Positions 1-12,300 of a DNA stretch of 64,000 nt are shown in pieces. The first letter of the stretch is position 1, and each line of letters starts with the position of its first letter. The DNA comes from Warburgia ugandensis. Its lineage: Eukaryota > Streptophyta > Magnoliopsida > Canellales > Canellaceae. Below the pieces are notes generated by a model that saw nothing but the letters and a program-made list of their open reading frames with translations, was not told where the DNA came from and did no database searches. The DNA lies in assembly GCA_035236585.1 (NCBI GenBank), contig CP141132.1, positions 50,223,880 to 50,287,879 on the forward strand, written 5' to 3'. The translations under genes were made by a program, and so were the position numbers.

Positions 1-195
1 GGTTGAAGTAGGAGATCTGTAATAGGTATTGGAATACGAGATTCACTATCCTTATTTTATACATTGTTTGACGTGGAGAGTTTTGCGATCTGTTTATCCA
101 TACACACTCTTTTCCTTTGTTCAACTTCTGTAAGCGTTGGAATTTTCTTTTTCCCATGTATGTCTTGTTATAATGTCAAGAATTTTTGCCTTCAG

Positions 196-272
196 ATGGA
201 TGTTGCTGGCTCACTATAACTGGTTGATACTACTAAGAAAATAAGGAGAAGAAGACTAGAGAACCGGATAAA
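196..272 (+). other. Probable 5' UTR part of the first visible exon
   Basis: A pyrimidine-rich tract followed by TTCAG ends at 195, which looks like a 3' splice site. The stretch from 196 to the ATG at 273 would then be 5' UTR, with the promoter and a leading UTR exon upstream, possibly outside the window. No in-frame upstream ATG is needed. Inference only. Confidence 0.45.
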
Positions 273-350
273 ATGGGCAAGGGGAAGAACCCTTTGGTCT
301 TCCTAGACGTGGCCATTGATGGGGCTCCTGTGGAAAGAATGCTGTTTGAG
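273..350 (+). CDS. SR-cyclophilin exon 1 (residues 1-26)
   Basis: Encodes [19 protein letters not shown] and the VERMLFE strand that opens every SR-cyclophilin. The donor is GAG|gtattt and the exon ends in phase 0. Confidence 0.95.
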
Positions 351-3300
351 GTATTTTTCAATTCTTGTCTCTGGACACTTCTGATATGAAAGCATATAGC
401 TTGTCTACTTCTAGCGAACGCTTGTGTCTAATTTTTTGTTTCGCTATTATGTATTTCAAAATGGGCCACATGAGTAACTAATAACAATTGATGGTTTTCA
501 GCTTTTCCGCAATGTTGTCCCTAAGACTGCAGAGAACTTTCGAGCCTTATGTACAGGTAATATACGAACCTTGGACTGGATAATCACAAGATTCTTCTTT
601 TTCAGGCTGTTACTGTTGGATTTCTCAGTCTTCTGTATGAACAGGATGCAGTTACTCTGCTTAGCACCAGGCACTTCTGGGTATCTTGTAATATGGATAA
701 CATAGTGCTGCTTCCATGTGCTTCGTTATTGTTGTTCCCCTCCCAAGGACAGGTTCTTACATGTCTGCCACTTGGAACACTACTGTCTGTCTGACTTCCA
801 TTGTTAAGCATGCCTCAGTGTGCATCGTGGCCCAGATCAAACTCTTCTTGCCTTCAGGCACCTCTAGAATGAATTTTGTCTTAAGCAGATCACTTCTTAA
901 AATATTCTCGCTTAGTGATCTGTATAGTCTTCCAATATTAGATTTTCTTCTGTTACAGATCATGTTTCTGTACTCTATTGTTTTCTATTGCTTATGGAAA
1001 TTAAATACATCATATCAGTCACATAGTCAAACATGTGCAGAAACAAAAATAATGTGCTTCAAAAACCTGCTTAGATTAAAGCATATATCATCTAAATAAA
1101 TGATTGTTTGTGCAATTCAAAATAATTGAAGTTGTGAGATAGTTTACTATCGTGAACCATTCTTATCTTCGTTCCGACGAGACACATTTTTGTCCCATTA
1201 AATGCTTGTTCTTCCCACCTCAATTCCTTTTTGATGGGAATGCTTTGATCCTTTCCCGCCCTGCTTTCTCTAGTATGTTTGGTGGAAAAATGTTCTGTTT
1301 CATGCTTACCTTGTTTGGTCAATTTTGGGAGGAAATATGAAACCTATTGGCACCATTCAATGCCTTATTAACTCTTCAATACTCCAAGGGATAAAGATTT
1401 GGTCAATCTTTTGGCTAGTTGAAACAACAAAGCTGCTGTACAAGTAGATGTTTTATGCAGCAGTGAAGCCTCTGCAAGATCACATTCACATTATGGTGGC
1501 CAATTCCTTTTGAGAATCACAAAATTGAGGCTGCAAACTGAATAATGTGATATAGGGGACAGATTGATCATTCAGTTTGGTTTGCTTAATAGCTCTGAAG
1601 AAGTTCTGGTGCCCTGCTCGTTCCAGGATTCAGCAATGCATGCAATGTGATTTCCAATCCAGCTACTTCACGAATTAGGACAAATGTTCTTCCTTTTTTT
1701 GGGTGGTTTTGAAACTTGCTGAATTCAAAACTCTTCGTTCACCACTATTTGATTCAGCAAAATTTGATTTATGTTCCTGATGTTTTTATGCCTGGTGATT
1801 CTGGTAATATTATCTTTTTACACTTGCCGGAACCTTTGCTAATACATCCAGACATTTTACCATGAATGACATAAGATTAGGCATTGGCTATCCTGCCTAT
1901 TAAAAATACAGCTGGTTATTACTAGTTGAACACTGGACAAAGTGCACAACCTGGTTGAGACATGTTTTTTATACTTCCAGGAAACAAGACTAGCATTTAT
2001 TGTAGGGTTGAAGTGCAAATGTTCTCTTGCTTTCCTGCTGCATAGATAGTAAGTTAGTCTTTGTTGGGAATAGTCACACTGAGCTACTTTTCAACCTGCC
2101 AGGAAACTGCTACTGGTCAAAGCATGGAAAATGCTGGCCCAAAAAGGATGCTCTGAGAAACCTCTTCAAAGTTTCTTCCCAGTATGGTCCGTTTGTAATT
2201 ATTTTGAAGCATTGCGTTTGGAATAGTTAAAGTTTTTTCTTCTCTTACCTGTGAAAAATGAGTGATGCTAGACAAAGCCCTCAAACAAAGTGCTAAAACT
2301 AAAGCACTCAAAACAAAATGCTAAAACCACAGTTCCCTTTTTGTATGAAAGGGTTCCACCTGTGGATCATCTGTCCTGTTCAACTGATCTGTCTTGTTTT
2401 TGGATGTCTTCTAATAAAAAATCACATAGTTTAATGGACTCTAGTGTCTTAAAATTGTATGTTTGGTTGTTGAATTAAGGCCATTGTTTTAATAGGGTCC
2501 TTATTGTCTATTTGCTGTGATAAAAAATGTAGAATTTTCAGTTGCTAGAAACATCCAATCAGCATTGGTTATCTGTTACTGTATATCCAAAAGCAGAAGA
2601 ATGAGATGAATGTGTAGATGATCCAAATGAGGGGCTGTTTTATGAAAAAGTGCATGCTTTGATTTTTAGCTCTTTTGTTTAGCACTCGTAAAAGATTAAT
2701 TGAAAAACTTGGAGGAGTGGGTAAAACCATCCTGTGTTCTGATAGACATAGTTTCTTCATGACATTCATCAATTATGCCCATCTATGTGCAGTTCTTTAG
2801 AATTCAGAGCTCCTTAGTTGTAAAATGGCAAATTATTTGCTGGTGGCTTGCTCTTCAATGGTTGAATTGATTGAAGTTTCTGTGGCATCAAATGGATGCT
2901 GTCATTTGCATATCATGTTCCATGAACTTTAGTCTGAAAAGCTGCATGAGTCTGGTCCATGGGATGTTATAGTTCTGACTGGGGCTCTCTCTATCTCTCT
3001 CACACCTATGTTGTAAAATTATGGGCCCTAGCATATCCTTCCTTACCTACCAGGGGAGGGAAGGTGTATCAAGATGCCATCACTCTCCTGTTGTTTGATA
3101 TCATGGGAGGAGTGTGTTAAGACACCATGAGTTTAAACTTAATATTTGTTGTATTAGATTAGCTAGTCATACAGAATTGAGTTATAGTCAGATATGAAAT
3201 TTGATGACATATATATTGGTGTCTGCTGATTCTAATAATGTCAGAAAAAGTGTGTGCAGTTCAGGCCATGACTGGTTAATATCTGCTTCTGCAGGTGAGA

Positions 3301-6300
3301 AGGGAACTGGATCTATGACTGGAAAACCGCTACACTACAAAGGATCCATCTTTCATCGTATTATTAAAGGATTCATGGCCCAGGTATGTCCTTGAATGTT
3401 TCTCCCTCAAACTACTAATTCTTCTCACAAGAATGATCAATTAATGCTGCATATGCGCTTCCCTTTTCTATTTGGCATAAACTATAAATAATGGCCTTTG
3501 TCTTTTAGTCAGTTACCATTGTTCATGCTGTAGGATACAGGGCTGATGGTCACGACTGGTTTTCTTGATGTAGATTTAAGGTTGTATTTTACTAAGTTGT
3601 TCATGCTCATAATTTACTAAGCTTCAACCTACCCAAGCCTATTCTTACATAAATTTGCTTTCTGCTTCTTGGCGAACTGATGAGGGATGTTCATGTGGCA
3701 GGGTGGCGATTTTTCAAAAAGAGATGGTACATGTTTCCATCTGACCCCTTAATTTTATGTTTCTTTGTTCACTGCTCGTCTTCTGAATGCTTGGGCTTTT
3801 TTTAGTTAATATTGGCTATCTTCATGAGTAATGGATAGAGTTGTTGTTACTAGTAAATTTAATTAGTTTTTTACATTAACAATTTCTCATTCTCCATATA
3901 TGATGTAGAGTATTTTTGGCCTTTGGTATTATAGCTTATTTGTACTACCTCTAGAATTTCTGTTGTAGAGTATTTGAAGATGAGATTGTGGACTTCACTT
4001 TATTAGACTTATTAAAAGTAATGGTGATTATCACTGCAGTTCAGCAGCATAGTACTGAGCCTAGTTCCTTTCTGTTGTTTCTATAGTAAACATGGAGGAG
4101 CTACTGTATTTGTTACGATTTTGAAGACTTCTGATCTCTTTTGCTTCATGGTAATTTCAAATGCCACTTTGACCATTTGTACATGCAAGTATGGTGTCTC
4201 ATGCTTTGAGGGACTAGTTTTAGTTTCCACTCAGTGAAAATGTCAAAAGTTTTGCCTTGTGGATGATCAGGCTCTGAAAACCTTACTCTGGATATGGAGA
4301 GCTCTCTGGTGCAACTCTTCTCCCGTCATCACCTTCACCAACCGAAGGATTGCAGTTCTATCTGTTGCTCCTTTAGGGGGTGACAAGCCTTTTCCATATT
4401 CAGATTCTTCCTCTGCATAATACAAGGGTGGCAAAATGAGGACTAGCATATGTTTTCATATTGTTCCTCCAATTGTTGGTTAAGCATTAGGTTCACAAGA
4501 TGTTTTATTGAAGAACTATAGGCACAAGTGGGGACAATAATATTCAGCTGGGTGAGTTGGTTATGTCTCACATGGATTTGGATGATAATTTCTTTAGTTT
4601 CTACTTTGGGGAAGGTCATCATAATTGAATGTGAAATTCATTTTTGGCAGTTCCCAATAAATAAAGACCTATTTGTATTTAGTGATGGCAACAGGTTGGC
4701 TCGAGCAGAACTTTGGTTGACCCTAACCCCAACCATAATACTTTTATATTGACCCTAGCCCAGACCCTAACTTTGGGTCGTAGTAAAGGGAACTTAACAC
4801 TGATAGGTGAAAAAATTGCTGCCTCTAAACCGTAACTTGTAGGATCAGTCTGGTCAGGACCCTAATTGACCCTAACTGCTTGTTGAATGGTGTTTCTGAA
4901 GGTGAAAACCAAAGAGGCGAAGAAAGGGATTTGATGGGAAGAAGGAGAAGAGGTGAATCCCACTGTTTGCGTTGCTGTCCTTATTGCTGTTTGATGGGTT
5001 CCTTATTGCTGTTTGATGGGGAGAAGAGGTGAAAACTGAAAATGCATTACCATTCCCTACTCCCTAGGGCTTCCTTTTGTTTGACGGGAGAAGAAGAGAG
5101 TTGTGAAATAAATATTGAAAACATAAAGAGTAGTGCCCTTGCATTTATACTTTTAGAAACATATGCAAGGGCATTTTTGTCAATATGTGAAGACAATAGA
5201 TAGTAATTGGGATGTAATTTTTTCAACTAAGCTTAACCAACTCTAATATGAATTTGGGTCACAAGTTTGACTCTTGCCTAACCCTAACTCCAAATTCCTG
5301 ACCTTAACTCGACCGTTATGAGTTAATAAGGTCTGATCTCCTAGTTGGCTTGACCCTTTCCCATCCCTATCTGTATTCATATTACTGATGTATAGTGTTA
5401 ACTAGACTCACAATTAATTTCTACTTCATTTTTTAGGGTAAATTCCCTACCCAGGCCTTTCTAAAAGGTTTTTTGGGTAAATGGTTATGTTGTCTGGTCT
5501 TTTTTGTAATAGGCTTTCTGACCTGGTCAATGGCATCGTTATGAAAACTAGGCGAGAATTGCCCTCCAACTCTAAATTTGGGATGAAACATTACATGCGA
5601 TTCTACCATGAAATAAAGGAGAGCTTGTAAAAGAAAGAGATGAATGACGACACTACCCATTAGAGGAGGGTCTAATTTTCAACTTGATGCCCTTTACAGA
5701 TTTGCTATCTGGACTGTTTTCAAACATAAGCACAAAATTAATTTCAAGGACAATGAATCCATGTTGGAAAATTTCTTTCTTGCTTGACTCCACTGTTTTT
5801 TTTCTTGGATTTTTTTGCTTATATCTGGATGAAGTGTTTTCTGCTAAAAGGGCATCTTATGGTGCTTTGAAAACAGCGAACCGCCATTCAACTAAAATAT
5901 GCAATCAAACAAGTGAGCCGCAACTTTTGGTGATTGGACCCTGATTTGATACCATTTTTAATTGGGGCATGCTAAATTCACAATTTTATTTTCCCAACGT
6001 TTTTATGGTTCTGAATAGTCAGTCTATAATACATTTGCAGTTGGACCAAGTTCTGGTTGTTCTTAAATTCATCCATATGGATGCAGTGTGGCTTGAACAA
6101 ATGAGATCATTGCCATATGGATGCAGCCACAATGTGACCCAAACGAATGAGATCATGTCCAATCAATGGTTTGCATGTGTATAGAGGTTAGTCAGTATTA
6201 TAATTTTGGGGCATCGCTTGGACATCTGCTTATTCACTGCCGTGGTTGGTGGGTTACTACTGGCAAACATTTTGCTTTCATCTACTTTCTGATGGATGAT

Positions 6301-9300
6301 ATGGGTAAGTGGCCGCAAAGTGAGATTGCAGACTATTGTGGAATTGACAGCAGTCTCCTTTGCCAAATGTGGCTAGCACAAATTGGAAGATGACAATTGT
6401 ATCCAAATTGCGTTGGATGTTATACAGAAGTTGCTATGACATTCTTGTTCTTATTGGTCATTATCATTCTTATGAAATCAACCATCGCCCCAGAGCTCAC
6501 TACTTTTCAGGTTACAGACAAGCTGTGGATCCTCTGGTTTCTGCGTTCCTGTATGTATTATTTGTATTCTGTCCTTGTGTAGTTTTAGAGGTGTTTCAAT
6601 CAAGAACTTAGGCAAGGGGAGAAAATTGAAAATTAGAAACAGAAAGGATATGACCCTATCCTTGTATCTAAAATCGATAGTATTTTAAGAATCACTTTAA
6701 TAAGCAGAAAAGGAGATCTCCAAGATGGATTTATTGTTTTTGCAATTAGAGTTCATGCTTGCGTTGTCCCGATAGCATGTATTGAAAGGGCATTAAGTTG
6801 AAAATTAGACCCTCTCTAAAGGGTGATATTGTCATTTCATCTCTTATTGTTTTATAAGCTTCCTTCTTTATTTCACTGTGGAGTTGGGAGATGTCTCGTC
6901 TCAAATTAAGAGTTGGAGGGGCAATCTGACGTAGTTTTTTTAATAGTGCCCTTGACCTAGGTCAGAAAGCCTGTTATGAAAAAGTCCCGATAGCATGTAT
7001 TGAAAGGGCATTAAGTTGAAAATTAGACCCTCTAAAGGGTGATATTGTCATTTCATCTCTTATTGTTTTATAAGCTTCCTTCTTTATTTCACTGTGGAGT
7101 TAGGAGATGTCTCGTCTCAAATTAAGAGTTGGAGGGGTAGTCTGACGTAGTTTTTTTAATAGTGCCCTTGACCTAGGTCAGAAAGCCTGTAATGAAAAAG
7201 ACTGGTCATCATAACTATTCATGGAAAAAACATTTTTGAAAAGTCTGGGATATGGAATTTACCCTATTTTTCATTTCATGCATAAAATATAGTACGTTTT
7301 ATAGGAAGACCACATCAAGTTTTTGGTCTGCATTGATGAGATCTCTTCAAAATAATTTGCGTTGTTGGTATGATATATTTGTATAATTTCTGAAGTATAA
7401 GACAATAAAGTAATGTTTGTTGCGTATTGAATCAGGCCCATTAAATTAAAGCTATTATAAAATAAACCTTACGATACAGTGGGGGCAGTTTTCTTCAGTA
7501 AGATGTAAGGATTTCAGTGGAATATGGTTATCAAAAGGGGTTGTTATTGGTTGATTCTGTGAAGTTTGTAGTATCTGTGGGAGTTAAGATTGATAACAAA
7601 AGTTTGGGAACTGTTTGAAAGTTTTGGGAAAGATCCATTAAACTATGAAAAACATGACTTTTTCTGGAAATTATGCATTCCAGAATTATTTGAAATTCTT
7701 TGAATATTGCAAATTTATTTCTAGTTAACAGTTTCATCTTATGGTGGAAAGTTTTTAATGAGGCAGAGGGAAAGGAACTTCTCAATGACCCATTTGTTTT
7801 TAGGGGCAATCTAGTCGATACTTGGCAGTGGATTGTCTGCTCTGGGCCAATGAGAACAAGTTGAATGCCTTTGAAGTAGATAAGATTTTTAGTTTGCCTT
7901 TTATTACAATTCCATTGTTCTAGCAATTTGGATGCTGAAAATCTACCACACTTCTTGTTTTGATATTGGGACTTGGTCCTTTCTTTGTCAATTCATGGGT
8001 AAAATCATGAACTCTATCTCTTTGTCATAAACCTGTCAGTCTTAGTACTATGTTCAGGCTTCAGATGCAAAATGGGCGTCTTTTCTCAATAGCCTTTAGC
8101 TGTTGTTGTTGGTTTTCTTTATACCTCACTTGTATTAATCAGTGGTATGCGACGCTATGTAAGTAATTTGCTCTTAAGGAAGTTTTGGAATGTTTGGTTT
8201 ATATATTTTTTATGTGTTCAACTGTCAAGTGCTTAAGAGAAATGACTAGGATATGAATGGATTTGGCTTGGCCTGAGGTAAATTGTGACTTGGCTTTGGC
8301 AATACAAATTGAAATATATTGTCCCTATTGAAATATATTGTCCCTATTGAAATATATTGTCCCTATTGAGATCTCTTTTGCTCTCTCTCTCTCTCTCTCT
8401 CTCTCGGCTTTCTTTTAATAAAAAGTTGGTGTCTGTATGGTGAAACTAGAACATCCTTAGCCACACTCTCTTTCCTATTATTGGTTTATTTTTATTGTTT
8501 CTTTTTTCATGCATGTTTTCTTCTTGTTTTTTCATTCCATATTCAGTATTTTGCAGGAATATGTGTGGCCTATTCCACTTGCATCGTTTGTTTCTTTCCC
8601 CTTATTTTTTTTGCCTCAGTGACTGTTGCTTTTTGTAATGGTTTTCATAAGTATAACCTTAGTTTTTTGTTCTTCATTGACTATCAATTTTGACTTTTTG
8701 ATATTGTTATTATGTCAGAAGATAATTGGGAAAATAAGGGAATGGAATTTTTTCTTGGTAAACTAAAATTTTGCTTATTATGAATTTGATGTTTGTGATA
8801 AATTTAGGTACTGGTGGAGAGAGCATATATGGAGGCAAGTTTCCAGGTGAAAATTGGTCACTTTTCTTGTTTCTTGTGAATGCATTTATGTTTTAAATTA
8901 TGAGACCATCTATCTTTGCTCATATAACTGATGGGGGTTGGGGTAGATATTGACATTGTCCAGTGTCCATGCTTGCTTCCAGTAAATTGCAGAAAGACAC
9001 ATTTATGTGCCATCCTTTTTTTTTTTTCTGCTCTCTCATTTAGATTACACTTGGTGGCATCAAGGGCCCCAGGTAAGCTATGAACTTGGTTTGGTCCGTT
9101 TGGATATGTCAATCTGAAGAAGAAATGGATAGGCATGACAGGTGACACCTCCCGGAAGTTTCTAGTGATCTAGATGGCTTAGGATGTGTGGAATCTATAT
9201 GTGATGATGTTTTTCAACATTAGTTCTTAATTAATGCAAATTCCCATTATTTGCAAGTACAGTCGTTTGTGGTAACTTAGACCACTTTTGTGGCCTACCC

Positions 9301-12300
9301 TGTTGCTGCCTACCATCCGCTTGACTTGTAGGCCAAGACAATGTGCATGGTGAACATATTGAATGCTGAATGCTCTGTGCCTACATTCTGGCTTTTGTGT
9401 TTGCACGATGCACTTTCTCCATATATATGCTCTCGGAACTTGTACATGTGTTGATTCCTCTGTTCAGGATACCCCTTTGAAATTTTCATTGGTTATTTGC
9501 TGTTAACTTACCACTGCGTGCTTGTTAAATTGTCACAGATGAGAACTTTAAATTACAGCATGATGGACCTGGTCTCCTGTCTATGGCAAATGCTGGCCGT
9601 AATACCAATGGCTCTCAGTTCTTTATTACTTTCAATGCTGCACATCATCTAGACGGGTTAGCTTCTTCTTCTTCTTCTTCTTCTTCTTCTTCTGCTTTCT
9701 ATTGTTATTTGTACTTGTTTCTGGTAGACTATACCTGTGGAATTTTCTGGTTGAATTTTCTTTGTATAGTTCATGTCAGGAAGTTATCCTGTTTTAACTT
9801 ATGTGTTTTTGGTAGGTATCAAATTTATGAATTAAGTTACATGCATTAACGAAAGAAAAAGTAGATATCTGAAGTTTCTTGATATTGACAGGAAGCATGT
9901 GGTCTTTGGGAAGCTTGTGCAAGGACACAACACTTTAAAGAAGATAGAAAGTGTTGGTAGTGATCAAGGGAAACCTGTTGTTCCAGTGAAAGTTGTTAAT
10001 TGTGGAGAACTTTCTGACAGTAAAAATCATGGAGCAGTTGCCTCAGAAAGTGGTACTCACATTTCTTACTCTTAATAGCATTAGATTCTCGTGATTGTAT
10101 TAACTTATTTTTTGTGCCGGCAGTTACTTTTTGGGGTTTCATTTTATTTCTTGTGGTTGACTTTTGATTGAGCAAGCTGAAACAGATTGCTGATTCATTT
10201 GAATAATCTGCAATAAATGCAGATAAAAAGAGGAGTAAATCAAAAGCAGGAAAGGAAATCACTTCTGATGTTGATAGCCGTGATGAGCGACGCAAGGGAA
10301 AGCATAAGAAACCTTCAAAAGAGAAGAGGAGAAGAAAGAGGAGGAGATACTATACATCTGACTCAGATAGCTCGTCAGATACTGAGTCTGAATCACCAGA
10401 ATCAGACAGTGACTCAGATTCATATTCATCATCATCATCATCATCATCGTCTTATAGCTCCTCAAGTGATGACAAGCGTAGGAGGAGAAAGAAATCATCA
10501 AGAAGAAACAAGTACAAACGTGGAAAAAGAAAAAGGGATAGACGACGTGAGAAGAGGCGTAGGCGTCACAAGAGATCTAGGCGCAAAGTGAAATGGTTGC
10601 TATAAGAATATTTCTGAATACTTCTGATCTACCCACGGTTGCACATACATAGAAAAGACTAATATGTCCACATCTCTTGATGCTGCTAATTTCTGTTTCT
10701 TTTTTTCATTTTTTGTCGTAATTTAGACCCTTGTGGTCCACCTCTTCCCTGGACCCCGCATTTGGGGGAGCTTCGTGCACTGGGCTGCCCTTTTTTCTTT
10801 TTAAATTTAGAGCTGGGGTCTGAATTACAAAATTGCTATAGCAGATTTCCTATTGACTCTATTTTCTAGTGCATTCCTGGGAAAAGCAAAATTGTAGCCT
10901 TTTGTGGTGTTCTGTCTCTCTCTCTCCCTCCACATTTTCCTTTTAATTGTCTCAACTTCTCCTGGAATTTCATGCCAGTTTTGGCTTGGTGAGCAGTTCA
11001 TTTCGGAGGTTGCAGAAGAAGGGGAGGGAACTGGGAAGAGACAAAATCATGAAAATTTAGTTGCTTATAACTATTTCTTTGAGTTAGTTGCTTAATTGCT
11101 TTAAGTGTTTGTGGCAATTAGTCTTTTCTTTTGTACATGTGCATGAATTGTAGTGTTATCTAATTCACATCACAATAATGAAAGCTTCTGTATTTATTTG
11201 TTTCCTTTTGGTTCATGTAAGGCCTTCGGAGAGTTCTAGTGATTCTGACGATGACAGTTCTAGTGGAACTAGCTCTGAAGACGATGGAGCTAATGCTCGA
11301 GGGCAAAACAGGAAGTTGAAAAGCTCTTCCAAGATGTCTGGTATAATTTGAGTACACTGCCATTATTCTATTAGCCTGTGTACATTTGTCTACATTGTGT
11401 TGTGGTTGCTCCAAATGGCCTTAGAAAATTGTCCTTTTGAATGTGCACCTGCTTGTGTAGATAGTTGTCAAGTGAAAACTGTATGCACACGCGTGGTGTA
11501 GATACCAAGTGATAACTGTGATAGTATTCAAGTGAAAACTGTGTGCATGTGTGTAGATAGTTGTCAATTGAAAACTCGTGTGTGCGTGTAGATTGTGCCC
11601 ATGTGCGTGCAAATGAATGTTTCAGATTCATTTGTGTGGGGCCAGTTGTGCGGGGTTGTCAAGTGAAAACTGAAGTGTTTCATATTCGTTTGCCAGCCTT
11701 TGATTGGCAATGAAACTTATTTTATATATTTTTCATTACTTGTACATTTCAGCTTTTCAATTCCATGTGACTATTTGCATCAGACATTGCATATGATGTA
11801 ATTGATTTGCACTGTCAGTAGTAGTGTACTTCTCATTAACAATTTGTGTCAATCATCATTCATTCCATCTGTGTGTATAGTGTAGATTGTTGTCAACTGA
11901 GAAAATTGTAAGTGTTCGTGGCTGCATGCGCGTGTGAATTGATTTCCACTCTGAATAGTACGATATGCACTTCTCTCATTAACAGTTTGTGTCCATCATT
12001 CATTCCATCTGTGTGTATATAGTGTAGATTATGTGATAAGCTCTAGTTGTCAAATCTTATACTTGCAGCACTCTTTGAGAATTTACACAGCTGTTCCTGA
12101 CTTGTAAGTGAAAACTGAAGTTTTTCAGATTCATTTGCTAAGCTTGAATGGTAATGGAACTTATTTATATATTTTTGCATTACTTATACATTTCGGATTT
12201 AAAATTCCATGTGACTGCTTGCTCCAGCCGTTGTATATGCTGTGATTGATTTGCACTGTGAATGGTACAAATGGATATACTTGCTGGATTTGTTATCATT

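Larger units (their letters stand above)
3727..8807 (+). other. Intron 4 (5.1 kb) carrying inserted repeats
   Basis: The intron holds a hAT-like element (4680-5369), two inverted copies of an unnamed repeat (5430-5712 and 6766-7275), a 19-bp triplicate at 8308-8364 and a CT run at about 8383-8405. Near 6073-6155 a phrase of roughly 40 bp containing 'ccatatggatgcag' and 'aatgagatcat' occurs twice. No exon-like homology was found between 3727 and 8807. Confidence 0.8.

Noticed and set aside
49-1340. Short frames in introns 1 and 2 (for example 716-1099 and 1092-1322)
   Set aside because: No conserved motif; they lie between well-defined cyclophilin exons.
4700-5330. Telomere-like CCCTAAC phrases
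   Set aside because: They are scattered, not a CCCTAAA tandem, and are explained as subterminal motifs of the hAT-like element.
10217-10591. 124-codon frame with a run of His
   Set aside because: It is the wrong frame over exon 8. The His run is the shifted reading of the TCA serine repeats.
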